Below are positions 24,326 to 33,480 of a stretch of 64,000 nt of DNA, piece after piece. Within the stretch, counting starts at the first letter, position 1, and each line of letters starts with the position of its first letter. A model generated the notes under the pieces. The model made no database searches and was not told the origin of the DNA. It saw only the letters and a program-made list of their open reading frames with translations. Both the position numbers and the translations under genes were made by a program. This DNA is from Patulibacter brassicae (GTDB lineage Bacteria > Actinomycetota > Thermoleophilia > Solirubrobacterales > Solirubrobacteraceae): the NCBI RefSeq assembly GCF_033949425.1, contig NZ_JAXAVX010000001.1, positions 434,001 through 498,000 of the forward strand, in the 5' to 3' direction.

Positions 24326-26359
24326 ATGGATTTCGAGAACCTCTACGCGCACGGCTTCGCCCGCGTGGCGGCCTGCACCCAGCCGGTCGCGATCGCCGAC
24401 CCCCAGCGCAACGCCGACGAGGTCCTGCGGACCGCGCGGGCCTGCCACGAGGAGGGGGTCGCGGTCGCGGTGCTGCCCGAGCTGACGCTCTCGGGCTACG
24501 CGATCGAGGACCTGCTGCACCAGGACGCGCTGCTCGAGGACGTCCTGGCCGCGCTGACCCGCGTCGTGGAGGGCACCCGCGGCCTGCGGCCGCTGCTGGC
24601 CCTCGGCGCGCCGCTGCGTCACCGGCACCGGATCCTGAACTGCGCGGTGGTCGTCCAGGACGGACGGATCCTCGGCGTCGTGCCGAAGTCCTACGTCCCG
24701 CTCTACCGCGAGTTCTACGAGGCGCGCCAGATCGGCAGCGGCGAGGACGAGCGCGGCACGATCGCGCTCCTCGGCGCGGACGTCCCGCTCGGACGCGACC
24801 TGCTCTTCGCGGCCGAGGACGTCGCCGGGCTCGTCGTCCACGTCGAGATCTGCGAGGACCTCTGGGTCCCCGTGCCGCCGAGCACCGAGGCCGCCCTCGC
24901 CGGGGCGACGGTCCTGCTGAACCTCTCGGGCAGCCCGATCACGGTCGGCCGGGCCGACGACCGGCGCCTGCTCTGCCGCGGGGCGTCGTCGCGGTGCCTC
25001 GCGGCCTACGCCTACGCCGCCGCCGGGCAGGGCGAGTCGAGCACCGACCTCGCCTGGGACGGCCAGACGATGATCCACGAGAACGGCGTGCTGCTCGCCG
25101 AGAGCGAGCGGTTCCCCGACGGACCACGGCGCTCGGTGGCCGACATCGACCTCGACCTGCTGCGCCAGGAGCGCCTGCGGATGGGGACCTTCGACGACAA
25201 CCGCCGCGCGCTCGGGGACCGCGTCTCGGGCTTCCGCCGGATCCCGTTCACCGCCGATCCGCCGTCGGGCGATCTCGGCCTGCGCCGGACGCTCGAGCGC
25301 TTCCCGTTCGTGCCGGCCGACCCGGAGCGCCTCGAGCAGGACTGCTTCGAGGCCTACAACATCCAGGTCTCGGCGCTCGAGCAGCGGCTCGGCGCGATCG
25401 GCGATCCGAAGGTCGTCATCGGCGTCTCCGGCGGCCTGGACTCCACGCACGCGCTGATCGTCGCCGCGAAGGCGATGGACCGGGCGGGGCGACCGCGGAC
25501 GGACATCCTCGGCTTCACCCTGCCGGGCTTCGCCACGAGCAGCGGCACGAAGGGCAACGCCCACCGCCTGATGGACGCGCTGGGCATCACGAAGGCCGAG
25601 ATCGACATCACCGACACCGCGAAGCTCATGCTGCGCGAGATCGGTCATCCCTTCGCGGAGGGCGAGCCGGTCTACGACGTGACGTTCGAGAACGTCCAGG
25701 CCGGGCTGCGGACCGACTACCTGTTCCGGATCGCGAACCAGCGGGGCGGGATCGTGCTGGGCACCGGGGACCTCTCGGAGCTCGCGCTCGGCTGGGCGAC
25801 GTACGGCGTCGGCGACCAGATGAGCCACTACAACGTCAACGCCGGCGTGCCGAAGACGCTGATCCAGCACCTCATCCGCTGGGTCGCGTCCTCGGACGAG
25901 TTCGGCGACGACGTCGGCGACACGCTGCGAGCGATCCTCGACACGGAGATCAGCCCCGAGCTCGTCCCGGGCGAGGAGCTGCAGTCGACCGAGTCGCAGA
26001 TCGGCCCCTACGCGCTGCAGGACTTCACGCTCTTCCACGTCCTGCGGTTCGGGTTCCGCCCGACGAAGATCGGCTTCCTCGCGATGCACGCGTGGGGCGA
26101 CGCCGAGCGCGGGTCGTGGCCGGCCGGGTTCCCCGAGGACGAGCGGGGCACGTTCGGCCCCGCCGAGATCCGGCACTGGCTCGAGGTCTTCCACCGGCGG
26201 TTCTTCGGCTTCGCCCAGTTCAAGCGCTCCGCGCTGCCCAACGGCCCGAAGGTCTCCCACGGCGGCTCGCTCTCCCCGCGCGGCGACTGGCGCGCGCCCT
26301 CGGACGGCACGGCGGACGCGTGGCTGCGCGACCTCGCCCGCTGGACCGTCGAGGACTGA
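24326..26359 (+). CDS. nadE: Glutamine-dependent NAD(+) synthetase
   Basis: Final step of NAD biosynthesis: amidation of nicotinic acid adenine dinucleotide, using ammonia channelled from glutamine. The 677-residue protein closely follows the Mycobacterium tuberculosis layout: a nitrilase-type glutaminase domain with triad E52, K121 and C176 (VLPELTLSG, VVPKSYVPL, VEICEDLW), and a C-terminal synthetase with the PP-loop SGGLDST and later GTGDLSELALGW. Residue numbers match those of the mycobacterial enzyme exactly. The ATG is preferred over the adjacent GTG. Convergent with the BTAD regulator, 30 bp apart. Confidence 0.98.
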   Translation: MDFENLYAHGFARVAACTQPVAIADPQRNADEVLRTARACHEEGVAVAVLPELTLSGYAIEDLLHQDALLEDVLAALTRVVEGTRGLRPLLALGAPLRHRHRILNCAVVVQDGRILGVVPKSYVPLYREFYEARQIGSGEDERGTIALLGADVPLGRDLLFAAEDVAGLVVHVEICEDLWVPVPPSTEAALAGATVLLNLSGSPITVGRADDRRLLCRGASSRCLAAYAYAAAGQGESSTDLAWDGQTMIHENGVLLAESERFPDGPRRSVADIDLDLLRQERLRMGTFDDNRRALGDRVSGFRRIPFTADPPSGDLGLRRTLERFPFVPADPERLEQDCFEAYNIQVSALEQRLGAIGDPKVVIGVSGGLDSTHALIVAAKAMDRAGRPRTDILGFTLPGFATSSGTKGNAHRLMDALGITKAEIDITDTAKLMLREIGHPFAEGEPVYDVTFENVQAGLRTDYLFRIANQRGGIVLGTGDLSELALGWATYGVGDQMSHYNVNAGVPKTLIQHLIRWVASSDEFGDDVGDTLRAILDTEISPELVPGEELQSTESQIGPYALQDFTLFHVLRFGFRPTKIGFLAMHAWGDAERGSWPAGFPEDERGTFGPAEIRHWLEVFHRRFFGFAQFKRSALPNGPKVSHGGSLSPRGDWRAPSDGTADAWLRDLARWTVED

Positions 26360-26389
26360 CCCGACACGTCGGACCGGCCCGCGCGACGG

Positions 26390-29300
26390 TCACGGCACGC
26401 GCCCGGAGAGCACCGCCGCCTGGAGCGCGCGCGTCTCGGCCGAGGGCTCGACGCCGTGACCGTCGACGAGCGCCCGCCGGCAGAGGAGGTACTGCCGCAG
26501 CGCCGGGCCGCGCCGGCCGGTGCGCGCCAGCGCGACGATGAGCGCCCGGTGCGCCGCCTCGTCGGCGTCGTCGAGCTGGAGCAGGCGATGGGCGGTGACC
26601 GCGACCGCGGCCTCCTCCCCCGCCGCGCGCTGCTCGTCCAGGAGGGCGGCGAGGGTGGCGTGCAGCTGCGCGTCGAGCTCCGCGATCCAGCCGTCGGCCC
26701 AGCCGGCGTACCGCTCCTCCGGCAGCGGCTCGCCGCGCCAGAGTCCCACGGCGTGCTCGAGGGCCGCGCGGCGCGTCGGTCCGGTCGCCTCGAGCGCCCG
26801 CCGAGACGCGGCGCGGAAGGTCTCCGCATCGACGGCGTCGCCGTCGTGCAGCACCAGGCGGTAGCCGTGCTCGTGGAAGCGCAGGGCGCTGGCGGTCGGC
26901 GCCGTGCCCGGCGGGTCCAGGACGTTCCGGGCCCGAGAGACGGCGACCTGCAGCTGCGCCTTCGCCGCATCGGCGGGGCGGTCCGGCCAGAGGGCGTCGA
27001 GGATCACGTCCTGCGCCACGAGCGAGCCGCCGCGCGCGAGCAGGAAGCGGACGAGGCGGGCGGTGGTCGGACGGCCCCACGCGCGGTCCTCGAGGCGCCA
27101 CGGCCCGCGACGGGCCTCGAACGGCCCGAGGACGCGCAGCTCGAGCGGGAGCACCGGGGCGGCGGCCGGCGCGGGCGCCGCGGAGACGGCGGCCATCACG
27201 GCAGGGTCCCGGTCCTGGCGCAGCGCCTTGAGCCGCGCCGCGGCGGAGGGATGACGCGAGCCCGCCGCGACGGCCACCACGGCCGCTCGGACGGCCGGCG
27301 TCGGGTGCCCCGCGAGCTCGAGCGCCTCCGTGCCGTTGCCGAAGGCCTCCGCCACGAGCGCGACCGTCGGAGCGGGTGCGAGCAGGCCCTGCTCGAGGCC
27401 GTCCCAGACGAGCGTCGCCAGCTGCGCCCACTCCGCTCGCAGGACGTCGGCACCGCCGGCGATCGCCGCGCGCAGGTCCTCCTCCGCGGGCGTGCCGGCA
27501 GCGTCGCGCAGCCACGCGCGCTGCGCGCGGAGGCGCGCGAGGGCGTGGCGGGCGCCCTCCGCGCCGAGCCGCTCCCGGGCACGGGAGGCGGTGGCGTCGA
27601 TCAGGGCGAGCGCGCGATCGGCGGCGCCGGCCCGCGCGAGGGGCGGGACGACCCCGAGGACGACGAGGTGGCGCAGCAGCAACGGCGCGCCGGCGGAGTC
27701 GCGCAGCGCCCGGTCGACGTGGTCGAGGACCGCGGCGTGATCGAGCACCGCGTCGGCGATCCGCGCGAGCCCGACGTCGATCCAGCTCAACGGCCAGCCG
27801 TCGAACGCGGCCGAGCGCAGCGGCTCGAGGACCGCAGCTGCGTCCTTCCAGCGCCCGGCCAGCGAGAGCGCCCAGCCGAGCTGCACCGTTCCGAGCGTCT
27901 GCCAGAAGGCGGTGCCCTCGGGGTGGTCGGCCCGGGCGACCATGCGCCGGGCGTGCTCGACCGCGGCGTCCCAGTGACCCACGTCGGCCTCGACGAACCC
28001 GCGGATCGAGGAGAGCCATTCGGGGAAGCCGGTACCGCGGTGGTCGGCCTCCGTCGCGCGCAGCCGCTCGCGCACCGCTTCGTGCCCGCCGGCCGGGAGC
28101 AGCTCGAGCGTTCGCAGGAGCACCTCGAGCTGGCGCGCGATCTCCGCGCCGGGCTGGGCGTAGACGCGCTCGGCCAGCGCGACCCCGCGCGCGACGTCGC
28201 CGGTGCCCACGACGCTCACCGCGAAGGAGCCGGCCGCCTGCAGCGCGACCGGCCGGCCGGCGAGCGCCTCGGGCCGCTCCAGCACGTCGCGGGCGGCCGC
28301 CGCGAGGTCGAGGTCGCCGGTGAAGTACACCGCCTCCGCGATCCCGTTGAGCGCCGCGTCGCGCCGGTCGCCGTCCAGCTGCCTCAGCGCCGCCGCGTCG
28401 TGCGCCGCCGCCTCGCGCAGGCGACCCTCGGCGACGGCGAGCCGGGCCGCGACCCAGCGGCCGTCGGTCGAGTCGCGCAGCGCGTCGGGCAGCGCCTCCA
28501 GCCAGCGCCGGGCGGTCGCCGGCGACGCGCGGTAGAGGCTCGCGGGCGCCCGCAGGATCGCGGCGAGCGCCGCATCGTGGGCGTGCGCTTCCAGCCGACG
28601 GTCCACCGCGTCGGCGAGCCGCCCGTCGCGCTCGAGCGCCTCCGCGGCGCGAACGAGCTGGGACCGGCGCTCGCCGGCCGGGCGCTCGCGCCGCCATCGG
28701 GTCCGCAGCGCCGCCCGCACGAGCGGGTGCCAGCGGCGCACCCGGGCGCCGTCGGCGGCGGCGAGGACGTCCGGCACGAGTCCCAGCGGGGCCAGCCGCT
28801 CCAGGAGCGCCATCAGCGAGGCGTCCGCGTCGTCGAGGCGCTCGTCGACCGAGGAGTCCAGCAGCAGCGCGCGGTCCGCCGGGGCCAGCTCCTCGAGCAC
28901 CTCGTCCTCGAGGTACCCCTCGATGGCCTGCGCCGGGTCGCCCGAGAGCCCGAGCACGAGGCCCAGCGGCCACCCGCTCGTCGCCTCGAGCGCCGCGGCC
29001 ACGTGGGACGGCTCGGCGGCGGCGCCGCGAAGCTCCAGCAGGGCGGCGCACTCCTCCGCGTCGAAGCGCAGGTCGTCCTCGTCGAGGACGAGGAGCGCGC
29101 CGGCGGCCCGCCGGCGCGCGAGCCGACCGGGCGGGCGTCGGCGCGCCGCGACCACGACCCGCAACGTCCGCGGGTCGGCGTCGAGCAGCGCCTCGACGAT
29201 CCCGCCGGTGGCCGCGTCGCGCCCGAGCGCCTCGGCGTCGTCGAGCACGAGCACCGGCGGCTCGACGACGACGCGCGCGAGCTCCCGCAGGAGCCCGTCG

Positions 29301-29617
29301 ACCACGGCCCGCGGATCGACTGCCGCGCCCGGCTCCTCGAGCATGCGAAGGACGCCGCCGGCGGCGCCCGGCAGGGCGCGGTCGACCGTTCGCAGCAGGC
29401 CGACCGCGAGTCGGCCGGGATCGGCGTCGGCCGGCCCGCAGCCGTGCCAGGCCACCGGACCCGGCCAGCCGCGCAGGGCGGCGGCGACGACCGTCGTCTT
29501 GCCCCAGCCGGCGGGGGCGACGAGCACGACCGGTCGGGGCGACGTGCCGTCGTCGAGCGCGTGCCGCACCCCGTCCTCCAGGCGCGGTCGTGACAGCGGT
29601 GCGGGACCGGGCGGCAT
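26390..29617 (-). CDS. Large ATPase regulator with C-terminal BTAD DNA-binding module
   Basis: A 1075-residue transcription activator. An AAA/STAND-type ATPase is at the N-terminus (Walker A APAGWGKTT at about 34-42; Walker B PVLVLDDAEAL at about 118-128), followed by a long helical TPR/HEAT-like middle (about 300-800). The OmpR-type winged HTH starts near 825 (LRVLGPFEARRG, RLVRFLLARGGSLV) and the BTAD domain closes the protein (GLWRGEPL, HRLLQLDDADEAAHRALI). In classic SARP/AfsR proteins the DNA-binding/BTAD part is N-terminal, so the order here is reversed. It is divergent from a flavin oxidase gene 98 bp away, its most likely target. Confidence 0.88.
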   Translation of the reverse strand: MPPGPAPLSRPRLEDGVRHALDDGTSPRPVVLVAPAGWGKTTVVAAALRGWPGPVAWHGCGPADADPGRLAVGLLRTVDRALPGAAGGVLRMLEEPGAAVDPRAVVDGLLRELARVVVEPPVLVLDDAEALGRDAATGGIVEALLDADPRTLRVVVAARRRPPGRLARRRAAGALLVLDEDDLRFDAEECAALLELRGAAAEPSHVAAALEATSGWPLGLVLGLSGDPAQAIEGYLEDEVLEELAPADRALLLDSSVDERLDDADASLMALLERLAPLGLVPDVLAAADGARVRRWHPLVRAALRTRWRRERPAGERRSQLVRAAEALERDGRLADAVDRRLEAHAHDAALAAILRAPASLYRASPATARRWLEALPDALRDSTDGRWVAARLAVAEGRLREAAAHDAAALRQLDGDRRDAALNGIAEAVYFTGDLDLAAAARDVLERPEALAGRPVALQAAGSFAVSVVGTGDVARGVALAERVYAQPGAEIARQLEVLLRTLELLPAGGHEAVRERLRATEADHRGTGFPEWLSSIRGFVEADVGHWDAAVEHARRMVARADHPEGTAFWQTLGTVQLGWALSLAGRWKDAAAVLEPLRSAAFDGWPLSWIDVGLARIADAVLDHAAVLDHVDRALRDSAGAPLLLRHLVVLGVVPPLARAGAADRALALIDATASRARERLGAEGARHALARLRAQRAWLRDAAGTPAEEDLRAAIAGGADVLRAEWAQLATLVWDGLEQGLLAPAPTVALVAEAFGNGTEALELAGHPTPAVRAAVVAVAAGSRHPSAAARLKALRQDRDPAVMAAVSAAPAPAAAPVLPLELRVLGPFEARRGPWRLEDRAWGRPTTARLVRFLLARGGSLVAQDVILDALWPDRPADAAKAQLQVAVSRARNVLDPPGTAPTASALRFHEHGYRLVLHDGDAVDAETFRAASRRALEATGPTRRAALEHAVGLWRGEPLPEERYAGWADGWIAELDAQLHATLAALLDEQRAAGEEAAVAVTAHRLLQLDDADEAAHRALIVALARTGRRGPALRQYLLCRRALVDGHGVEPSAETRALQAAVLSGRVP

Positions 29618-29647
29618 GCCGGCGGGACGCTAGCGCTCGCCGCCCGG

Positions 29648-29664
29648 TCGGTGAGCGGCAAGCG
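29648..29664. promoter_or_regulatory. Candidate BTAD-regulator site in the divergent promoter
   Basis: GAGCGGCAAGCG (29653-29664) is repeated exactly at 31965-31976 upstream of another gene in this locus. It contains two AGCG tetramers 7 bp apart, a direct-repeat look shared with SARP sites. It lies between the BTAD regulator (minus) and flavin oxidase (plus). Regulator-site pairing is inference. Confidence 0.45.
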
Positions 29665-29715
29665 GCCCCGCGCACCCTGCTCGCAGCACCACCCGACCAC
29701 CGACGGAGAACGACG

Positions 29716-31050
29716 ATGACCCCGCCCTCGACGCTGCCGCTGCTGGCCCCCGGCGACCCGCACTGGGACGCCGCCCGCGCGACGTTCAACCCCCTCGCCG
29801 ACCAGCGGCCGGCGCTGCTCGCGCGCCCCGCGACCCTCGAGCAGCTGCGCGAGGCGGTCCTCCACGCGGCCGCCACCGACCTGCGCATCGCGCCCCAGGG
29901 CACCGGCCACGGCGCGGCGTCGCTGCCGGCCCTGGACGACGTGCTGCTGCTGCGCACCGACGCCCTCGACCGCGTGCTCGTCGACCCGCGCGCCGGCACG
30001 GCGACCTTCGGCGGGGGTGCCCGCGCCGGTGCCGTCGGGGCGGCGGCCGCGCTGTCCGGTGGCTCCGTCGCCAGCGGGTTCTCGCCGACCGTCGGGCTGA
30101 CCGGCTTCCTGCTCGGCGGCGGCCTCGGATGGTTCGCCCGTCGCGACGGCTTCGGCGCCGCCTCCGTCGTCGGTGCGCGGATCGTGACCGCCGAGGGCGT
30201 CCTGCGCCGCGTCGACGACGCGCACGACCCCGAGCTCCTGCGGGCGCTGCGCGGCGGGGGCGGCGGCTTCGGCGTCGTCGGCGAGCTGACCGTCCGCCTC
30301 GGGACCCGCCGCGTGGTCGAGGCGGGCGCGCTGGCGTGGCCGGTGGAACGCGCGGGCGAGGTCCTCGCGGCCTGGCAGGCGCTGCTGCCGGAGCTCGACG
30401 AGGACGTCACCTCGTGCCTGCACCTCGTCGCCTTCCCGCCCGCCCCCGCGGTTCCGGCACCGCTGCGCGGACGCGCGATGGTGCTCGTGGAGTCCGTCGA
30501 TGCCTCCGGCGGGCTCGCGCACCCCGCGCTGCTGGGTCCGCTGCGCGCCTTGGATCCGGAGCTCGACACGTTCCGCGCCACCGCGGTCGGCGACCTGGGC
30601 GACCTCCACGGCGATCCGCGCGACCCGGTGCCGACGCGCAGCCGCCACGCCCTCCTGGACGTCCTGCCCGACGCCCTGGTCGACCGGTTCGTCGAGGCCG
30701 CGGCCGTCGGCCGCTCGTCCCTCGTCTCCGTCGAGCTGCGGCACCTCGGCGGCGCGCTGGCGCGACCCGACGCGCGGCTGGCGCTGGAGCCGGTCGCCGC
30801 GCCCCTCGCCCTGTTCGCGCTCGGCGTCGCTCCCGATCCGCCGGCCGTCGCCTCGGTCGACGCGCAGCTCGACGAGCTCGTGGGCGTCCTCGCCCCGGTC
30901 GCGCACGAGCGTCGGCTGCCGACCTTCAGCGAGCAGCCCGTCGCCCCGGAGCGGCTCTTCGGACCCGACCGCCTGGCAGAGCTGCGCCGCACGCGCCGGC
31001 GGCTGGATCCCGCGGAGCGGCTCGTCCCGTCCCACCCGCTGGGGGCCTGA
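29716..31050 (+). CDS. FAD-linked (berberine-bridge / PCMH-type) oxidoreductase
   Basis: Flavin oxidase of 444 residues. The PCMH FAD-binding domain covers about 25-200, with PQGTGHGA (the histidine that can bind FAD covalently), GGGARAGAVG, and GLTGFLLGGGLGWFARRDG; GGGGGFGVVGELTVRL closes the domain. The C-terminal BBE element has RRLDPAERLVPSHPL. Such enzymes oxidise alcohols, sugars or phenolics with O2. GGAG 8 nt upstream of the ATG is a fair ribosome binding site. Probably activated by the divergent BTAD regulator, and co-transcribed with the next gene (3-bp gap). Confidence 0.88.
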   Translation: MTPPSTLPLLAPGDPHWDAARATFNPLADQRPALLARPATLEQLREAVLHAAATDLRIAPQGTGHGAASLPALDDVLLLRTDALDRVLVDPRAGTATFGGGARAGAVGAAAALSGGSVASGFSPTVGLTGFLLGGGLGWFARRDGFGAASVVGARIVTAEGVLRRVDDAHDPELLRALRGGGGGFGVVGELTVRLGTRRVVEAGALAWPVERAGEVLAAWQALLPELDEDVTSCLHLVAFPPAPAVPAPLRGRAMVLVESVDASGGLAHPALLGPLRALDPELDTFRATAVGDLGDLHGDPRDPVPTRSRHALLDVLPDALVDRFVEAAAVGRSSLVSVELRHLGGALARPDARLALEPVAAPLALFALGVAPDPPAVASVDAQLDELVGVLAPVAHERRLPTFSEQPVAPERLFGPDRLAELRRTRRRLDPAERLVPSHPLGA

Positions 31051-31053
31051 GTC

Positions 31054-31908
31054 GTGTCCGTCGACCGCCCCGCGCGGACGCGCCGATCCGCGCCTCGTCG
31101 CCCGCGGCCCGGCCGAGGCGTGCTCCCGCTCGCGCTCCTCGTCGTGGCCGTGCCCGTGGCCGGCGTCCCGGCGCCGGCGAGCGCCGCCGGCGAGATCGCC
31201 GAGGACCGGACGTACCGCACCGAGGTCACCGGGATCCAGGTCGTCGACTGGCGCGGCCGCTCGTCCTGGCCGTTGGACGACCTCGCCGGCTGGAGCACCC
31301 AGGACGGCAGTCAGACGCTCGGCTGGCGCACGACCCGGACCGGACGCCTCGCCGCGACGAGGTACCTCCGGAGACGCCTCGGCGGCACCGTCCTCCCGCC
31401 CATGGCCCTCGACGGCACCACCCGTGCGGTGCGCCTTCGGGGCACCGTGCGGCGCACGAGCGCGGTGCGGCGCCGGGACCCCCGGCCGGTGTGCGAGGGC
31501 GGCGCGCTGGACCCCGAGTGCCGGGTCCTGCCGGTGCCCCGGTCGGTGGCCCAGTCCTGCGGCCGCCGCGCGCTGCCGGTGCGGGTGCACCTTGGCGTGT
31601 CGGGCGCGCGCAACGAGGACCTCCTCGTCACGACCTCCACGCACCCCGATCGGCGCTACGCCACGTGCGGCCCGCGCGAGGTCATGGCGCTCCGCCCGCC
31701 GACCGTCGGCACCGGCCGCAGCCCCGACGGCGACCTCGACGTCGCCTTCCCCGACGTCGCGCGGCGACTCGCCCGCCTGTCCCGGGGCCGGACGCTGCGG
31801 CTTCGCAGCCACGTGCGCCTCGGCTGCCCGTGGCCGTCGATCCGGCCGGGCGTCGTCGACGCCTGCACGACCACCGACGTGACCGTCGAGCTGACGCGCC
31901 TGCGCTGA
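31054..31908 (+). CDS. Secreted protein of unknown function
   Basis: Protein of 284 residues with a long basic N-terminal region (RTRRSAPRRPRPGR), a hydrophobic core LPLALLVVAVPVAG and an SPase site near APASAAG (about residue 46). The mature part is rich in Arg and beta-forming residues, with six or so cysteines that could form disulfides outside the cell. No known domain is recognised. It starts 3 bp after the flavin oxidase stop, so it is in that operon. A hairpin terminator follows it. Confidence 0.75.
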   Translation: MSVDRPARTRRSAPRRPRPGRGVLPLALLVVAVPVAGVPAPASAAGEIAEDRTYRTEVTGIQVVDWRGRSSWPLDDLAGWSTQDGSQTLGWRTTRTGRLAATRYLRRRLGGTVLPPMALDGTTRAVRLRGTVRRTSAVRRRDPRPVCEGGALDPECRVLPVPRSVAQSCGRRALPVRVHLGVSGARNEDLLVTTSTHPDRRYATCGPREVMALRPPTVGTGRSPDGDLDVAFPDVARRLARLSRGRTLRLRSHVRLGCPWPSIRPGVVDACTTTDVTVELTRLR

Positions 31909-31928
31909 GCCGCGCGCCCCCGCCGTCG

Positions 31929-31968
31929 GCTCGCTGCCCGCGCGGGGCTCCCCGCGCGGTCAGCGAGC
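31929..31968 (+). terminator. Long hairpin after the oxidase operon
   Basis: Arms of 8 + 10 bp with a single mismatch (31937 vs 31960) close around a CT loop at 31948-31949, forming a 40-nt near-perfect hairpin 20 nt past the stop codon. No U-tract. Its right arm overlaps the shared 12-bp motif at 31965-31976. Confidence 0.6.
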
Positions 31969-31976
31969 GGCAAGCG
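31965..31976 (+). promoter_or_regulatory. Second copy of the shared 12-bp motif
   Basis: GAGCGGCAAGCG is identical to 29653-29664, and flanking bases also align (TC at -5, CGCGCA and CCACCGAC further on). It lies 46 bp before the next gene, suggesting a common activator for the oxidase operon and this gene. Confidence 0.45.
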
Positions 31977-32021
31977 CCGCGCAGCAGGCTCCTCCCGTCC
32001 CATCCACCGACCTTCCCAACC

Positions 32022-33443
32022 ATGCCCCGCACCCGCACCCGCACCCGCACCCGCTCCCTCTCGCGCCGCGCGGCCGTCGTCACGGCGATGGCCGCCGGCG
32101 TCCTCGCCGGGGCCGCCACCCCGGCCGGCGCCGATTCGATCGCCTACGTCAAGTCCGGCGACCTGTGGCTGTCCACCCCCGACGGCACGCGCCAGCACCG
32201 CGTGACGACCACCGGTGGCTACACGGACGTCACGCAGGCCGACGACGGCACGCTCGTGGGCCTCCACGGCGTGCGCCTGCGCCGCCTGGACCGCTCCGGT
32301 CGCGTCCTGGCGGACTTCGACACGCCGGTCAGCGACACGCGCCCGGAGGGCGAGCGCGTCTTCTACGGGCCGTTCGATCCCGCGGTCTCGCCGAACGGTC
32401 GCCGGCTCTCCTACACCTACTACTACGTCGGCAAGGGCACGGCGCCCGGATGCCGGCCCCCGACCTGCATGACGACGGTGACCGAGGGCGGCACCGGCTA
32501 CTCCCACGCCGACCGTCAGACGGCGTGGGACGAGCCAGGACTCGGGCGCCACTCCGGATGGCGCAACGCGACCTGGATCGACGACGACACGACGATGATC
32601 AGCGACCCGACCCACCTGCCGAACGCCGACGTCCTGCTGGACCCCGTGGGCGATGGGCGCCCCGGCCGCGACGGGATCACCGTCGACTGGTTCTCCGACA
32701 ACGCCACGCAGCACCTCGGCGGCGGCGAGATGGACCGGGCACGGCGCGCGCTCGCCTTCCAGGGCGGGCAGGGCGACAGCCAGGTCCGGATCTACCGGAT
32801 GCCCGCGTTCCACCCCGCGCTGCCGCAGGCCTGCTACGCCTACGAGGCCACGACGGAGGGCGGCGCGGGCGTGCCGAGCTGGTCGCCCGACGGGCGGCGC
32901 CTCGCGTGGGCGCAGGCCGACGGCGTGCGCGTGGTGGACGTCCCCGACCTCACCGCGGGGTGCACGACGTCCGGCGCGAGCGCGGAGAGCCGCCTGCTGA
33001 TCCCCGGCGCCACCCAGCCGGACTGGGGGCCGGCGGACGTGCCCGCGAGCACCGGCCCGATCCCCGGCGGCGACGACCGGAACGACGGTGACGACGGCAG
33101 CGACGACCGGCAGGACCGGGCGCCGTCGACGGGACGCCTGAAGGCCACGCTGATCGGCGCGAGCCGGACCGGCGGGATCCGCGTCCGCGTCCGCGTCCCG
33201 GGCCGCGGGACGCTGGCCGCACGAGGCACGTCGAGCGGACGCACCGCCGCCACGGTCGCGACGCGCTCGACCTCGCGCGCCGGCACCCTGCGCCTGACGC
33301 TGCGCCTCACCCGTGCGACGCGTACCGCGCTGCGCACGGCCCGCTCCCGGCGGATCGCCGTCACGGTCCGCTTCCGCGCTCGCGGGGCGGCGAGCTGGAG
33401 CACGAGTCGCGTGTCCGCGACGATCCGCGGCGCGCGTCGCTGA
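32022..33443 (+). CDS. Secreted TolB-like beta-propeller protein
   Basis: Exported protein of 473 residues. The signal peptide follows an RTRTRTRTR stretch encoded by a CCCGCA hexanucleotide repeat (32027-32052). Mature residues about 38-330 carry WD40/PD40-like blades (IAYVKSGDLWLSTPDG, FDPAVSPNGRRLSYTY, PSWSPDGRRLAWAQADG), as in TolB propellers. An Asp/Gly-rich linker (about 350-370) leads to a C-terminal beta domain rich in Thr/Arg. Likely acts at the cell surface or outside; partner unknown. The hexanucleotide tract could change length by slippage, altering only the RT run because the unit is a multiple of three. Confidence 0.8.
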   Translation: MPRTRTRTRTRSLSRRAAVVTAMAAGVLAGAATPAGADSIAYVKSGDLWLSTPDGTRQHRVTTTGGYTDVTQADDGTLVGLHGVRLRRLDRSGRVLADFDTPVSDTRPEGERVFYGPFDPAVSPNGRRLSYTYYYVGKGTAPGCRPPTCMTTVTEGGTGYSHADRQTAWDEPGLGRHSGWRNATWIDDDTTMISDPTHLPNADVLLDPVGDGRPGRDGITVDWFSDNATQHLGGGEMDRARRALAFQGGQGDSQVRIYRMPAFHPALPQACYAYEATTEGGAGVPSWSPDGRRLAWAQADGVRVVDVPDLTAGCTTSGASAESRLLIPGATQPDWGPADVPASTGPIPGGDDRNDGDDGSDDRQDRAPSTGRLKATLIGASRTGGIRVRVRVPGRGTLAARGTSSGRTAATVATRSTSRAGTLRLTLRLTRATRTALRTARSRRIAVTVRFRARGAASWSTSRVSATIRGARR

Positions 33444-33480
33444 CGCGCCGGCGTCCGGATCGGCCGGCGCCGCGCCGCGC

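Noticed and set aside
28813..31812. A 999-codon minus-strand frame across the oxidase region
   Set aside because: It overlaps the well-supported oxidase and secreted-protein genes and has no motif; the third-position bias favours the plus-strand genes.
32027..32052. CCCGCA hexanucleotide run considered as a phase-variation switch
   Set aside because: The unit is a multiple of three, so length change cannot shift frame; it only alters an RT run ahead of the signal peptide.
26360..33443. A secondary-metabolite cluster around the BTAD regulator
   Set aside because: Apart from a flavin oxidase, no polyketide, peptide or terpene synthase is present.
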